Positions 26,584 to 36,636 are shown, numbered from the stretch's first letter. The stretch: DNA of 64,000 nt from DATFQE01 sp963739085 (GCA_963739085.1 CAVTZA010000012.1:358000-421999); one strand, 5' to 3'. Notes: generated by a model not told the origin, from the letters alone. Program-made: numbers and translations.

Positions 26584-26826
26584 ATGACCGCTATCCACGA
26601 CATAACCCCGTTCCTCGCCGGGTCCGACTGGGACCACGGCGGCTTCTGGTGGCTCCCGTTCTGGCTTCTGTGGCTCGTCCTCTTCGGCGCGGCGATCTGG
26701 TTCGTCGTCCGGAAGGCGAGGCCGCGCGGCCCGTCGGCGACCCACATCCTGGCCGAGCGCTACGCGCGCGGCGAGCTCGACACCGAGGAGTACCGCGAAC
26801 GGCTGAGCGAGCTGAGGAGCCGATGA
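26584..26826 (+). CDS. SHOCT-domain membrane protein
   Basis: An 80-residue protein. A Trp-rich membrane helix (FWWLPFWLLWLVLFGAAIWF) is followed by a basic linker and a C-terminal SHOCT motif (LAERYARGELDTEEYRERL). SHOCT domains are thought to mediate oligomerisation or membrane association. Its stop overlaps the ATG of the ABC ATPase (ATGA), so it is the coupled first gene of the exporter operon. A possible promoter (TTGTGG, then TAGCTT about 18 bases on) lies just upstream. Confidence 0.85.
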   Translation: MTAIHDITPFLAGSDWDHGGFWWLPFWLLWLVLFGAAIWFVVRKARPRGPSATHILAERYARGELDTEEYRERLSELRSR

Positions 26827-27731
26827 GCGCCTCGGGCCGTGTCATCGAGACCCGGGACCTCGGCAAGCGCTACGGCGAGCGCGTGGTCGCAGTCGACCGA
26901 CTGCGGCTGCGCGTTCGCCACGGCGAGGTCTACGGCTTCCTCGGGCCGAACGGCGCCGGCAAGACGACGACGCTGCGGATGCTGCTCGGGCTCGTCCGCC
27001 CCACCTCCGGCAGCGCGCTCGTGCTCGGCTCGCGGCCGGGCTCACCCGAGGCTCTGGCCGGCATCGGCGCGCTGATCGAGACGCCGGCCTTCTACCCGTT
27101 CCTCTCCGGCCGCGACAACCTACGCGTGCTCGCGCGGCACGCCGGCGTCCATGAGACTCGCATCGCGGCCGTGCTCGACGAGGTCGAGCTGACCCCGCGC
27201 GCGGGCGACCGGTTCCAGACCTACTCGCTCGGCATGAAGCAGCGGCTCGGGATCGCGGCCGCACTGCTCAAGGACCCGGAGCTGCTGATCCTCGACGAGC
27301 CGACCAACGGCATGGACCCGGCCGGCATGGCCGAGATGCGCGGCTTCATCCGCGACCTCGGACGCGAAGGGCGCACCGTCCTGCTCTCCAGCCACCTCAT
27401 GACCGAGGTGGAGCAGATCTCCGACCGCGTCGGCGTGATCAGCCGCGGCACGCTCGTCGCCGAGGGGACGGTCGACGAGCTCCGAGGCAGCGAGAGCCTC
27501 TGGCTGCGGGCGGAGCCGCTCGACGAGGCAGCTCGCATCGTCCGCGGTCTCCGCGGGATCGGAGAGGTCGCGCGGGTCGACGGCGGCCTGCGCGTGGCGA
27601 CCGACGTCGCCGCGGCGCCCGAGATCAACCGCGCGCTGGTCGAGGCCGGAATCGCGGTGGGCGAGCTCCGCCCGCAGCGGGCCTCGCTGGAGAAGGTGTT
27701 CCTCGAATTGACGGAGGAGGCAGCAGCATGA
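26823..27731 (+). CDS. ABC transporter ATP-binding protein (BcrA-like)
   Basis: A 302-residue ATPase. Walker A is GPNGAGKTT, the signature is YSLGMKQRLG with the degenerate form usual in BcrA-type ABC exporters, Walker B is LLILDEPTNGMDP, and the H-loop is LLSSHLMTEVEQ. The C-terminal domain ends LEKVFLELT. It partners the permease whose ATG overlaps its stop. The arrangement beside a DesK-like pair resembles antimicrobial-peptide or lipid-stress exporters; the substrate is not known. Confidence 0.9.
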   Translation: MSASGRVIETRDLGKRYGERVVAVDRLRLRVRHGEVYGFLGPNGAGKTTTLRMLLGLVRPTSGSALVLGSRPGSPEALAGIGALIETPAFYPFLSGRDNLRVLARHAGVHETRIAAVLDEVELTPRAGDRFQTYSLGMKQRLGIAAALLKDPELLILDEPTNGMDPAGMAEMRGFIRDLGREGRTVLLSSHLMTEVEQISDRVGVISRGTLVAEGTVDELRGSESLWLRAEPLDEAARIVRGLRGIGEVARVDGGLRVATDVAAAPEINRALVEAGIAVGELRPQRASLEKVFLELTEEAAA

Positions 27732-28555
27732 CCCGTAGCGTTCTCGCCGAGCTTCTGGTGCTGCGGAAGCGCCTGAGCACCTGGATCCTGCTCGGCATCT
27801 GGTGGGCGCTGGCGCTGATGTTCGCGTACGTCGTGCCGTACGTGCAGTACCTGAACGGCTCGACCAGGCAGCCGCTCGACGAGCTGCTGCCACAGAACCT
27901 GGTCGGCACGCTCATGGCCGGCTTCCCGTTCTTCGGCGGAGTCCTCGCCCTGCAGCTGGGCGTGCTCGCGTTCGGCAGCGAGTACGGCTGGGGGACGCTC
28001 AAGGTGCTCTTCACCCAGGGCCCCGGCCGGCTCCGCATCTTCGCCGCGAAGCTGCTCGCGGTCGCCGTGGCCATCGTTCCCTTCGTCCTGGTCGTCTTCG
28101 TGACCGGCGCGCTCTCGAGTTACGCGATCGCGCTCCGCGAAGGGGCGGACGTCTCGTGGCCATCCGCCACGCTCCTGCTGCGCGGCCTCGGTGCCGGCTG
28201 GCTGATCCTCGCGACCTGGGCGGCCCTGGGCATCCTGCTCGCCGTCGTCTCGCGCGGCACGTCGCTCGCAATCGGCATCGGCATTCTCTACGCGTTCGTA
28301 ATCGAGGGCCTGCTGAGCGCTCTGGCGAGCGAGGTGAGCGTCCTCGACCGGCTCGTCCAGTTCTTCCTGCGCGCCAACGGCTACTCCCTCGCGGCCGTGC
28401 TCGGCGTCTCCGCGGACGACGTCTCCGACAACGGGCCGGGATCGTTCTCGGGGCCGTTCGTCGGCGGAGCCCAGGCGGCGCTCGTGCTCGCGGCGTTCAC
28501 CGCCGCCGCGGTGGTCGCGTCCGGCTGGCTCCTCCGAAGACGCGACGTCACCTGA
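27728..28555 (+). CDS. ABC-2 family permease
   Basis: A 275-residue membrane protein with six predicted helices. The first is long (LSTWILLGIWWALALMFAYV), and FGSEYGWGTLKVLFTQGPGR is the family-typical loop before helix 3. It starts within the stop of the ATPase gene and completes the SHOCT-ATPase-permease operon, which ends at a clear hairpin. Confidence 0.88.
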   Translation: MTRSVLAELLVLRKRLSTWILLGIWWALALMFAYVVPYVQYLNGSTRQPLDELLPQNLVGTLMAGFPFFGGVLALQLGVLAFGSEYGWGTLKVLFTQGPGRLRIFAAKLLAVAVAIVPFVLVVFVTGALSSYAIALREGADVSWPSATLLLRGLGAGWLILATWAALGILLAVVSRGTSLAIGIGILYAFVIEGLLSALASEVSVLDRLVQFFLRANGYSLAAVLGVSADDVSDNGPGSFSGPFVGGAQAALVLAAFTAAAVVASGWLLRRRDVT

Positions 28556-28556
28556 C

Positions 28557-28591
28557 GCGGAGGCGGCGAGGGCGTCCCCTGCCGCCTCCGC
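28557..28591 (+). terminator. Terminator of the SHOCT-ABC operon
   Basis: A perfect 11-bp stem (gcggaggcggc at 28557-28567 and its complement at 28581-28591) with a 13-base loop begins two bases after the permease stop. There is no T-run. Confidence 0.7.
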
Positions 28592-28671
28592 ATCGTCGAG
28601 TCAGTGACGCGCGTCGATCTCGCATTCGATATATGTCGCCCGGCACGGTGATCTAGTCGAAGGGGAGAGAC

Positions 28672-31600
28672 ATGAAAGGCTCGGATGACGTCCGGCGCCG
28701 CTCGCGGCGCCCGGCAACCTTTGCGGCTGCAGCAGTTGCACTCGGCCTCGTGTTGGCCGTGACCGTCTCGGCGGCGAGCGTCTCGGCGCAGACCGCGACG
28801 CCGAGGGAATCGTTCAAGCAGCTGCGGCTGCTCAAGGACACCGCCCGCACGGCGCGCTTCTGGACGCGCGCTTCGAAGCCCGGGCGTTCGGCCGGCAGGA
28901 AGGTCGGCGTGCACGCGCGGAAGTTCCGCTCCGTCCGGCTCGACACCGCACGCCTGAAGTCCGTTCTCGCGCGCGCGCCGCGCGAGCGCACAGCGGCGGC
29001 GCGCACGCGGCCGGTCGTCGTCTCCCTCCCCGCGCCGAACGGCGTCTTCCAGCGCTTCGCGCTCCAGCGCTCGGCGATCATGGCGCCGGGCCTGGCCAGG
29101 CGCCATCCGCGAGATCAGGACCTACAGCGGTCGGGGCCTCACCGATCCGACCGCGACGATCCACGTCACCGTCTCGCCACTCGGCTTCCAGGCCTCGGTC
29201 CGCTCGGCGAAGGTCGGCACCTGGTACATCGACCCCTACTTCGTCGGCCGGAACCCGAGCGTCTACGCGAGCTACTTCGCCCGCTACGCGAGGGACAGCG
29301 ACGGCGTCTTCGTCGAGCGCGACGCGGACGGCGCCGAGCTCTCCGTCGACCAGGGCTACTACCACGCCGCCGACACCGTCGAGCTGCAGGGCAGCGGCTT
29401 CGCCGCCGACGCGGCGATCGCCGTGACGATCAGCGACCCCGAGGAGAACTTCGCGCCGCGCACCGTGCACGCGAGCACCGACGGGCTCGGCAACTTCACC
29501 GCGAGCTTCGTCGCCGACCCCGACGGCAACCTCGAGACCCACATCGTCGAGGCGAGCGACGGCAAGGCGTCGGCCTCGACGAGCTATCAGGTCGTCCGCG
29601 ACGACGACCCGAGCACGGACCCGCCGACCGGCCCGCAGCTCAGGACCTACCGGCTGGCGATGATCACCGACCCGGGCTACGCCGCCTTCTTCGGCGGCCC
29701 CGCGAACGTGACGCCCGCGAAGGTCGCGCTGATGAACCGGGTCTCGCAGGTCTACGAGGACGACATGACGATCCGGCTCCAGCTGATCGCGAGCAACGAC
29801 CTCCTCAACCTGAACGACTGGGGAGCTGCGACCGCCCCGAACGGGCCCTGCGGCGCCGCCGCCTGCTTCACGCAGTCTCAGGTCACCGGGTGCTCGAGCA
29901 CGACCCGCGCACGCTTCGTGATCGGCCAGATCATCGGCGCGAGCAACTACGACATCGGGCACCTGGCCCTCGGCCAGCCCGGCGGCGGGGTCGCGAACCT
30001 CGGCGTCGTCGGCCGCTCGAACAAGGCCGGCGGCTGCACCGGCATCCCGACCCCGGTCGGCGACTTCTACGCCGTCGACTACGTCGCCCACGAGATGGGC
30101 CACCAGTTCGCGGGCAACCACACCTTCAACGGCAACCAGCTCAACTGCTCGGGCGGCAACCGAAGCAACGCCACCTCGGTTGAGCCCGGCAGCGGCTCGT
30201 CCGTCATGGCCTACGCCGGCATCTGCCTCACCGACGACCTGCAGCCGCACAGCGATCCGTACTTCTCGCAGCGCAGCCAGCAGGAGATCACCACCTACGT
30301 CGCCTCGGCCCAGCTGCCGATCAACGAGGTGCAGACGGTGTCGCTGCGCCACTTCGGCGGCGGCGACGAGGTCCAGGTCGTGACGTTCGGGCCCGGATAC
30401 TCGGCGGCGAACACCGTCGCGCCGCTCACGTCGACGATCAACGCGGTGCCGAGCGCAACGTCGCGCGGCGGCGCCGAGGAGAACGGCAACACCGTCACGA
30501 TCGCGACCGCGGCGACCCACTCGCTGCAGCCGGGTGACGTGGTCACGATCTCGGGCGTCGCGGAGGCCGGCTACAACGGCACCTTCACCATCACCGCCGT
30601 GCCGACCACGCGCTCGTTCCAGTACACGAACCCGGTCGCGGGGCTGCCGGTATCCGGCGGCGGAACGGTCTCACCGGCCGTGCCCGGTGCGAGCTCGATC
30701 GGGCACCACCGCGACGATCCGCACGACGGTCGCGCACAACCGGTCGGTCGGCGACGTCGTGACGATCACGGGCGTCGGCGTGGCCGGCTACAACGGCACG
30801 TTCACGATCACCGCCGTCCCGACACCGCGGACGTTCCAGTACACGCTGGCGACGCCCGATCTGGCGAGCTCCGGGGGCGGCACGTCCACGTACTTCTCCC
30901 CGTTCCGCGTCCGGATCGGCGGCAACGACTCCGACCTGATCGGCGGCACCGGGCTTCCGTACAACAACGCGAACCTGACCACCGCGATCAACGCGATCCC
31001 CGGCTTCGCCGGCACCGCCACCGTGACGGGAGCGGCGACGACCGGGTTCACGATCACGTACACCGGAGCCTCGGCGGGTCTCGACGTCCCGAATGCCGAG
31101 CTCGTCGGCCTCAGCTGCGGCGGGTGCTACGCGTCGGTCCAGGAGACGAACCACGGCGGCGCGGCCGACTCGTTCCGCCTCGACTACAACGGCTCCCTCT
31201 CCGACCCGATCGTGAACGGCGTCAACTACTCGGCCGCGGGGATCCTGGCCGCGCTGACGCCGCTGCTCCCGGTCGGCGGAACGGCGACGGTTGCGGGCTT
31301 CGGCGGCGGAGGCTTCAACAACACGGGCTTCCAGGTCACCTACACGGGCACCCTGGCCGCCGCGAACAACCCGGTGACGCTCGGCGTGCAGGACTTCACG
31401 GCGGGAGCGTCCGGCTTTACCGGCGAGACCGACAAGGGCGGCGCGGTCGACAACGGCGGCATCGTCTCGAACACCGGCAACACCTTCCCGGCGGTGACCG
31501 TGCCCGGCGACTTCACGATCCCGCTGCGGACGCCGTTCGCGCTCACGGGCAGCGCGACCGACGCCGAGGGCGACACGGTCCTCTACGCGTGGGAGCAGAA

Positions 31601-33140
31601 CGACCGCGGAGCCGCGCCCAACGCGGCCGGCACCTCGCTGCTGAACAACGTGAAGACGAACGGGCCGCTGTTCGCGATGTTCCCGAAGTCGGCGCCGATC
31701 AGCGAGAGCGACACGCTGCTCTACAACTCGCCGAACGAGAACCACGTGACGACGAGCCCGACCAGGGTCTTCCCCGACCTCGACCAGATCCTGGTCAACA
31801 ACACGAACGCGGACACCGGGGCCTGCTCGGCCGGGCCGATCGCGCCGCCGGTTCCGATCCCGGTCAAGGAGTGCTACTCGGAGTTCCTCCCGACGTCGGA
31901 CTACGTGGGCGTCGCCGGCGTGAACGCGGCGCCGACGACCCTGCACTTCCGGCTGACGGCACGTGACCTGCGGCTCGGCGGCGGCGGCAACAACTCCGCC
32001 GACGTGACGCTCACCCTGGCGCCGGGCACGGGCCCGTTCCTGGTCACCTCGCCCAACACGGCGGTGACCTATCCGGGCGGCTCGGTCCAGACCGTCACCT
32101 GGGACAAGGCCAATACGGACCTGCCGCCGATCGGGACGGCGAACGTGAAGGTCAGCCTGTCCACCGACGGCGGCCACACGTACCCGGTCGTCCTCGCGGC
32201 GAGCACCGCGAACGACGGCTCCGAGGCGGTGACGATCCCCAACATCGCGACGAGCGACGCTCGGATCAAGGTCGAGGCGGTCGGCAACATCTTCTTCGAC
32301 GTCTCGAACGCGGACTTCACGATCACCGACACCGTGAAGCCGACGATCAGCGCGTCGGTGTCGCCGGCGGCGAACGCGGCCGGGTGGCACAAGAGCAACG
32401 TCACCGTCACCCTGACCGCCGAGGACGACGCGATGGGCTCCGGTGTGAAGAGCATCACGTACTCCGCCGTCGGCGCACAGCCGATCCCGTCCACGACGGT
32501 GAACGGCTCCTCCACGAACGTCGTGATCAGCAGCGAAGGCGTGACCACGCTGAGCTTCTTCGCAACGGACAACGCCGGCAACACGAGCGACGTCGGCAGC
32601 GTCACGATCAAGCTCGACAAGACGGCTCCGGAGGCCTACCTTCGCTTCGACCCGGCGAAGACGGACATCGCGGTCTTCGGCCGCGACAGCCTCTCGGGGA
32701 TCACGGCCGACGCCCTCTCGCCCTCGTCGGTGAGGCGCGTCCAGACCGGAGACCGGAACCTCCGTGCGGAGATCCGGACGTACGACCTGGTCGACGCGGC
32801 CGGCAACACGCTGCAGCTCGTCGACTCGGTCGGGCTGACGAAGGACGACGCCACCGCCGGGATCCAGACGCTGCAGTACAACGGCGGTGCCGTGACGCGT
32901 CCCCCGTACAGCCTGCTCTTCTTCGAGTGGACGCTGAAGAAGAGCGCGTTCGACACGCTCGACCAGACGTTCCTCGTCTCGCCGAGCCAGTCGTCCAGGG
33001 CCACCTGGCGCGCGAAGGACGACCTGACGAAGATCACGACCGTGATCAACGGCGTGGAGACGCGGACGACGGTGCCGGGCATGTTCCTGCTCCGCCTCGC
33101 CACGAACAAGGGCGCGCTCTCGATCGAGAGCTCGCCGTAG
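28672..33140 (+). CDS. Giant secreted metzincin metalloprotease (reprolysin-like), two frameshifts
   Basis: A protein of about 1,488 residues after two repairs (one extra G near 29095 and one near 30702). Order of parts: signal peptide (TFAAAAVALGLVLAVTVSA), a propeptide-like region, then a zinc protease domain with HEMGHQFAGNHTF near residue 473, the full HExxHxxxxxH metzincin site, and a Met-turn (SSVMAYAG). Downstream are two tandem modules of about 72 residues, a long beta-rich region, a hypothetical adhesion part and Ig-like repeats (TISASVSPAANAAGWHKSN). ATG 28672 follows AAGGGGAGAG. It should act outside the cell on proteins or peptides. Neither frame break brings in-frame stops, so I treat it as one intact gene. 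Confidence 0.85.
30490..30880 (+). repeat. Two tandem ~217-bp modules inside the metalloprotease gene
   Basis: Two copies of a module repeat with a period of 217 bp. The shared core is GDVVTIxGVxxAGYNGTFTITAVPTxRxFQYT; the first copy's core starts at 30533 and the second at 30750. The DNA is also similar. The second frameshift (about 30702) falls between the copies. Such modules occur in secreted and phage-tail-like proteins as binding or spacer domains. Confidence 0.7.
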
Positions 33141-33148
33141 TGCGGTAA

Positions 33149-33199
33149 GGGGTCAGATCTTGCGTTGCCGCATCGTGCGGCAATGCAAGATCTGACCCC
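33149..33199. repeat. 24-bp near-perfect palindrome (REP/MITE-like or terminator)
   Basis: Arms 33149-33172 and 33176-33199 pair over 24 bp with one G-T wobble and a three-base loop (tcg). The arm begins ggggtcagatcttgc. It is much less GC-rich than its surroundings and far longer than a normal terminator stem. It lies between the metalloprotease gene and the convergent MarR-GNAT gene, so it can terminate both. The base composition suggests a mobile palindromic element. No transposase is in the window. Confidence 0.65.
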
Positions 33200-33216
33200 C
33201 TTCCGCTGCGGCTCGC

Positions 33217-34101
33217 TCAGTCGCGGAGGCGCTTCTCGAACCAGTGATGCGCGTACGGCTCGTCGTTGAAGGCCGGCACCTCGCAGTACCCCGACGAGCG
33301 GTAGAGCTGGATCGCCTCGCCGAGCGCGTGGTTGGTCTCGAGTCGGATCGTCGAAGCGCCCGCATCGACGGCATGTCGCTCGAGCTCGCGGAGGATCCGC
33401 CGCCCGAGCCCGAGGCCGCGGGCCTCCGGTGCGACCCACATCCGCTTCACCTCGGGAGGCGCGTCACGAAGGTGTTTGAGCCCGCCGCAACCGACCGGCT
33501 CTTCGTGAAGGCGCGCGACCAGTAGGAGGCCCTGCGGCGGCGTCAGCTCGTCCTCGCCGGTGATGCTGAGAACCGGGTCGAAGCCGGAGTCGAAGCGATC
33601 GGCGAGCTCGGCGAAGTACTGCTGGAGGCACCAGCGCCCGTCCGCGCTGCGCGGCTCCTCGGCCGTGATCTCCACCAGCGAAGCCCGGAGGAGCCGCTCG
33701 ACTGTCTCTGCCGCAGCCGCGAGCTTTGCTCGCTGGGCGTCGTCGAGGGGCTCGAGGATCGCCCACGCCAGCTGGTCTGACAGGCGGTCCAGCTCCGCCC
33801 GCTCCCGCCTGCCGCGGGCGGTCAGCCGCGCCACGCGAACCCGGGCGTCCGAATCGTCCTCCTCGACGACCGCAAGGCCTCGCTTCTCGAGCGACCGGAG
33901 CAAGCGGCTGACGTAGCCGGAGTCGAGACCCAGCCTGCGCCGAAGGTCGCGGACGGCGGCTCCCTCGGAACCGATTTCCCACAGGAGGCGGGACTCGCCC
34001 AGTGGCCGGTCCCGGCCGAGGTACCGCGTCTCGAGCGCGCCGACCCGCTCGGTGACCGTGCGGTTGAAGCTCCTCAGGCGCGCGACCGTGTCCGACGCCA
34101 T
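33217..34101 (-). CDS. MarR-family regulator fused to a GNAT acetyltransferase
   Basis: A 294-residue two-domain protein. Residues 1-145 are a MarR winged helix (LLWEIGSEGAAVRDLRRRL, GYVSRLLRSLEKRG, and the wing DDSDARVRVARLT). Residues ~155-294 are a GNAT N-acetyltransferase with the acetyl-CoA loop (VAPEARGLGLGRRIL) and a late LYRSSGYCEV. Such fusions are known but no general substrate is established. ATG 34101 lies within a 12-bp palindrome, so the protein very likely represses its own synthesis. Confidence 0.9.
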   Translation of the reverse strand: MASDTVARLRSFNRTVTERVGALETRYLGRDRPLGESRLLWEIGSEGAAVRDLRRRLGLDSGYVSRLLRSLEKRGLAVVEEDDSDARVRVARLTARGRRERAELDRLSDQLAWAILEPLDDAQRAKLAAAAETVERLLRASLVEITAEEPRSADGRWCLQQYFAELADRFDSGFDPVLSITGEDELTPPQGLLLVARLHEEPVGCGGLKHLRDAPPEVKRMWVAPEARGLGLGRRILRELERHAVDAGASTIRLETNHALGEAIQLYRSSGYCEVPAFNDEPYAHHWFEKRLRD

Positions 34102-34126
34102 TCTCTGATCTTAGTCAGAGAATGGC
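34097..34126. promoter_or_regulatory. 12-bp palindromic operator over the MarR-GNAT start codon
   Basis: Perfect 12-bp arms (gccattctctga at 34097-34108 and tcagagaatggc at 34115-34126) flank a 6-base spacer. The palindrome covers the ATG (34099-34101) and the ribosome binding region of the minus-strand gene. Size and symmetry fit a MarR dimer site, and the position fits autorepression. Confidence 0.7.
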
Positions 34127-34201
34127 GCTCGGCGTAGGCGACCGCGCCCAGCTTCGCGCTGCCGTCGGCGGGCGGGAGCTACGTCACCGAGATCTGTGAC
34201 T

Positions 34202-35130
34202 TCAGCGGCAGCCCACGGCGGTCGCCGCCGACGAGCTGGTGATCCGCGAGAGCGTCGCCCACTGGTCGACCCGCGTGCCCAAGAAGTCGTAGAGGCTCAC
34301 CCCGAGGACTCCGCAGGCGAACGCCGTGCTCGCGAACGCGTTGACCTCCGACGGGCTGGCGAGGCTCGCGATCCCGCCGATCACGTGAATCGGAACGGTC
34401 GAGATCTCTTGTCCCCCGCCGGATGAGCGCCACGTCGTAGAGCGTGTCGGCGCGACCGCGAGCTCCCTTGGGCCCGTACGCGAAGTACGTCATCGGCAGG
34501 AACACGTCGAACGATCGCGCCAGCCCTCGGTACGGGAAGCGGGCCAGTACCCGGGGTCGAGCCGAATCCTTCGCCCGGACGGAACGATCGCCCCGAGCGC
34601 GTACGAAGGCCCCACAGACGACGGATCGAGGCCGACGGAGCCACAGGAGCCGCGACGTGCGACGGGCCGGCGAGCGCACGAGCCGTGACTCGATGTCGAG
34701 CGCGAACGAGTCGAAGCCGTCGCCGTCGATCGTCCGGAACCGGATCGCGCGCATGGTGCGCCTGAAGTCACGACCCGGATCGGCGAGCGACGGCAGATAC
34801 CAGGCGACGACGTTGATGCCGCGGTCGTGCGCGGCAGCGATGAACCGCGCGACGAGGTCGGTTCGCACGACGTCCTCGCGCGCGGCGGTAGTTCCCCGTC
34901 TGCAGGAAGAGCGTGGCGACTCCGTACGTGCTCATCGTCTCGACCGTTCGCTCCGGCTCCGCCCACGCCGCCCCGTCGTAGACGTCGATCCAGGTGCCGA
35001 GACCGGCATAGGGATCTACCGAGGCGCCGCGCGCCGCCCACGCAGGCGCCGAGGCCGAGGGTGCGCCGAGCATGGCGGCCACGACGACCAGCGCCCCGGC
35101 CAGCACGGCGACGAGTGAGCGCGGAGGCAT
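34202..35130 (-). pseudogene. Secreted TIM-barrel-like hypothetical protein, about five frameshifts
   Basis: ATG 35130 opens a signal peptide (LVAVLAGALVVVAAMLG) and a start typical of a putative glycosidase-like barrel (LGTWIDVYDGAAW, TYGVATLFLQTGNYR). The protein then continues in other frames: RFIAAAHDRGINVVAWYLPS and FDSFALDIESRLV; PSSVGPSYALGAIVPSG; RSFDVFLPMTYFAYGPKG; and at the end VIGGIASLASPSEVNAFAST. Pieced together they make one protein of about 308 residues with alternating strands and helices. Breaks fall near 34900, 34650, 34550 (two bases) and 34390. There are no in-frame stops, so sequencing errors could explain it. The function is unknown. Confidence 0.6.
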
Positions 35131-35189
35131 GACGAGCCGAGTCTCGCATGGTGGAGCCGCAATCGCATCCTCTTTGCGGAGGCGGCCCG

Positions 35190-35819
35190 CTATGGCGACG
35201 GGCGATCGTCGGATGGCGCAAGGCGACCGAGAAACGCGCTCGAGACGACGTAGAAGAGGGCCAGCAGGCCAAAGAGCGCCGCGCTCGCTTCGGGTGAGAC
35301 GAACGCGACGAGCGTCGCCGCGGCGTACATCGGCAGACCGGGAAGGAAGCTCCGCGTGATTCCGCTGATCGCGTTCGGATCCGCGTCGGGCCGGATCAGT
35401 CTCCGGCCGGTGGAGGCGTACAACCAGACGGACAGGAACGTTGCGGACATCGCGAGCATCGTGAATCCGTAGAGAAGCGCTGCAGGCCGGCCGTCGTTGG
35501 TACGGATGAACTCCGCGAGCACTCGAGTCGGGAACGGGATGAAGGCCACCGCCAGGAGTAGGCCGAGGTTCAGGAAGAGGAAGGCGCGATCGGCGCGGTC
35601 GATTTGCGCGAGCACGACGTGGTGATTGACCCAGATGATCCCGATCGTGGCGAAGCTGATCGCGTAGGCCAGGTACTGGGGCCAGATGTGGAGGAGCGCC
35701 TCGCCGAGAGAGTCGTCGAGGCTTGCGGGAAGGGCGACATCGAGGATGAGCAGAGTCGCTGCGATCGCAAAGACGCCGTCCGCGAAGGTCTCGAGTCGCG
35801 CTGTGGTCACGGAGGCCAA
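35190..35819 (-). CDS. TMEM175-family potassium channel-like membrane protein
   Basis: A 209-residue protein with six membrane helices. The signature RLETFADGVFAIAATLLILD at the N-terminus matches the F-S/A-D-G-V-F-A-I-A motif that lines the pore of bacterial TMEM175 (DUF1211) channels. IIWVNHHVVLAQ is also typical. The start is TTG 35819, or GTG 35810 three codons later. It is expected to conduct potassium across the membrane. It stands alone on the minus strand. Confidence 0.85.
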   Translation of the reverse strand: MASVTTARLETFADGVFAIAATLLILDVALPASLDDSLGEALLHIWPQYLAYAISFATIGIIWVNHHVVLAQIDRADRAFLFLNLGLLLAVAFIPFPTRVLAEFIRTNDGRPAALLYGFTMLAMSATFLSVWLYASTGRRLIRPDADPNAISGITRSFLPGLPMYAAATLVAFVSPEASAALFGLLALFYVVSSAFLGRLAPSDDRPSP

Positions 35820-35858
35820 TTTCGCCTGCGCGACGTCGGGTCCTCGTCGCCTGATGGC

Positions 35859-36560
35859 CTACGAACGGCGTCGCCGGCGTGCGACGAACACGTACTCGCG
35901 GCTGTCTTCGGTAAACGGCTCGCCGGCGAAGCCGCCGTAGAGCGCCTCGACCTCGAGCTCGGCGACGTCGAGGAGGCCGAGCCACTCGTTCTTCGTCGTC
36001 CACCAGAGGGAGCTCGTCCCGCCGTCGTCGAGCGTGATGTCGATGCGGTTGTCCCCCACCGCGTACCCGATCGTGTGCGGGACCGGCTGATCAAGGTGCT
36101 CGCCGTCGAGCCGTGCAGCGATCTGGTGATCGAAGGCGAACGCGTTCCAGGCGAAGCGACCGTCCGGCATGAGCGACGCCGCGACGCGCTCGAAGGTGCG
36201 GCGTCGGTCGGCCCAGGTCGGCAGGTGCAGGAGCGCGCGGAACGGGCAGTAGATCAGCGCCGCGGGCTCGTCGAGCTCGAAATCGCGCATGTCGCCCTCG
36301 CGCAGGTCGAGCTCCACACCCGCTGCGGCCGCGTTGACTCGCGCCTGCTCGAGCATCGACGGCGACGAGTCGATGCCGAGGACAGGGCGCCCGGTCGCCC
36401 GTGCGACGGGAATCGCCACCCGCCCGTTGCCGATCGCCAGCTCGACGAGTGGCCCCTCTGCTTCACGCGCGAGCCCGACGTAGAAGGCCACGTCCGCCGT
36501 CATGTCGGCCGACCACTCCTCGTAGCGCTCCGAGAAGGACTCGTCCCAGCTCGTCGCCAT
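35859..36560 (-). CDS. SAM-dependent methyltransferase
   Basis: A 233-residue class-I methyltransferase. Motif I is PLVELAIGNGRVAIP, with the glycine-rich SAM loop slightly altered (AIGNG instead of GxGxG). The acidic post-motif is VLGIDSSPSML, and motif II is LREGDMRDFEL. The C-terminal half is beta-rich (IDITLDDGGTSSLWW). The substrate is unknown. ATG 36560 is chosen; a GTG six bases upstream is possible. Confidence 0.82.
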   Translation of the reverse strand: MATSWDESFSERYEEWSADMTADVAFYVGLAREAEGPLVELAIGNGRVAIPVARATGRPVLGIDSSPSMLEQARVNAAAAGVELDLREGDMRDFELDEPAALIYCPFRALLHLPTWADRRRTFERVAASLMPDGRFAWNAFAFDHQIAARLDGEHLDQPVPHTIGYAVGDNRIDITLDDGGTSSLWWTTKNEWLGLLDVAELEVEALYGGFAGEPFTEDSREYVFVARRRRRS

Positions 36561-36636
36561 GAGCACAGTCTCTACACGGGAGAGAGATCCGCCGCAGTCG
36601 TGCGGACGGCGAGGATCCTGGCCGGGCGATCGCCGC

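Noticed and set aside
33149..33199. CRISPR repeat
   Set aside because: There is a single palindrome with no regularly spaced copies and no cas genes.
34123..34197. 24-codon frame starting in the right arm of the MarR palindrome
   Set aside because: It is very short, has no ribosome binding site of its own and exists only because the palindrome mirrors an ATG.
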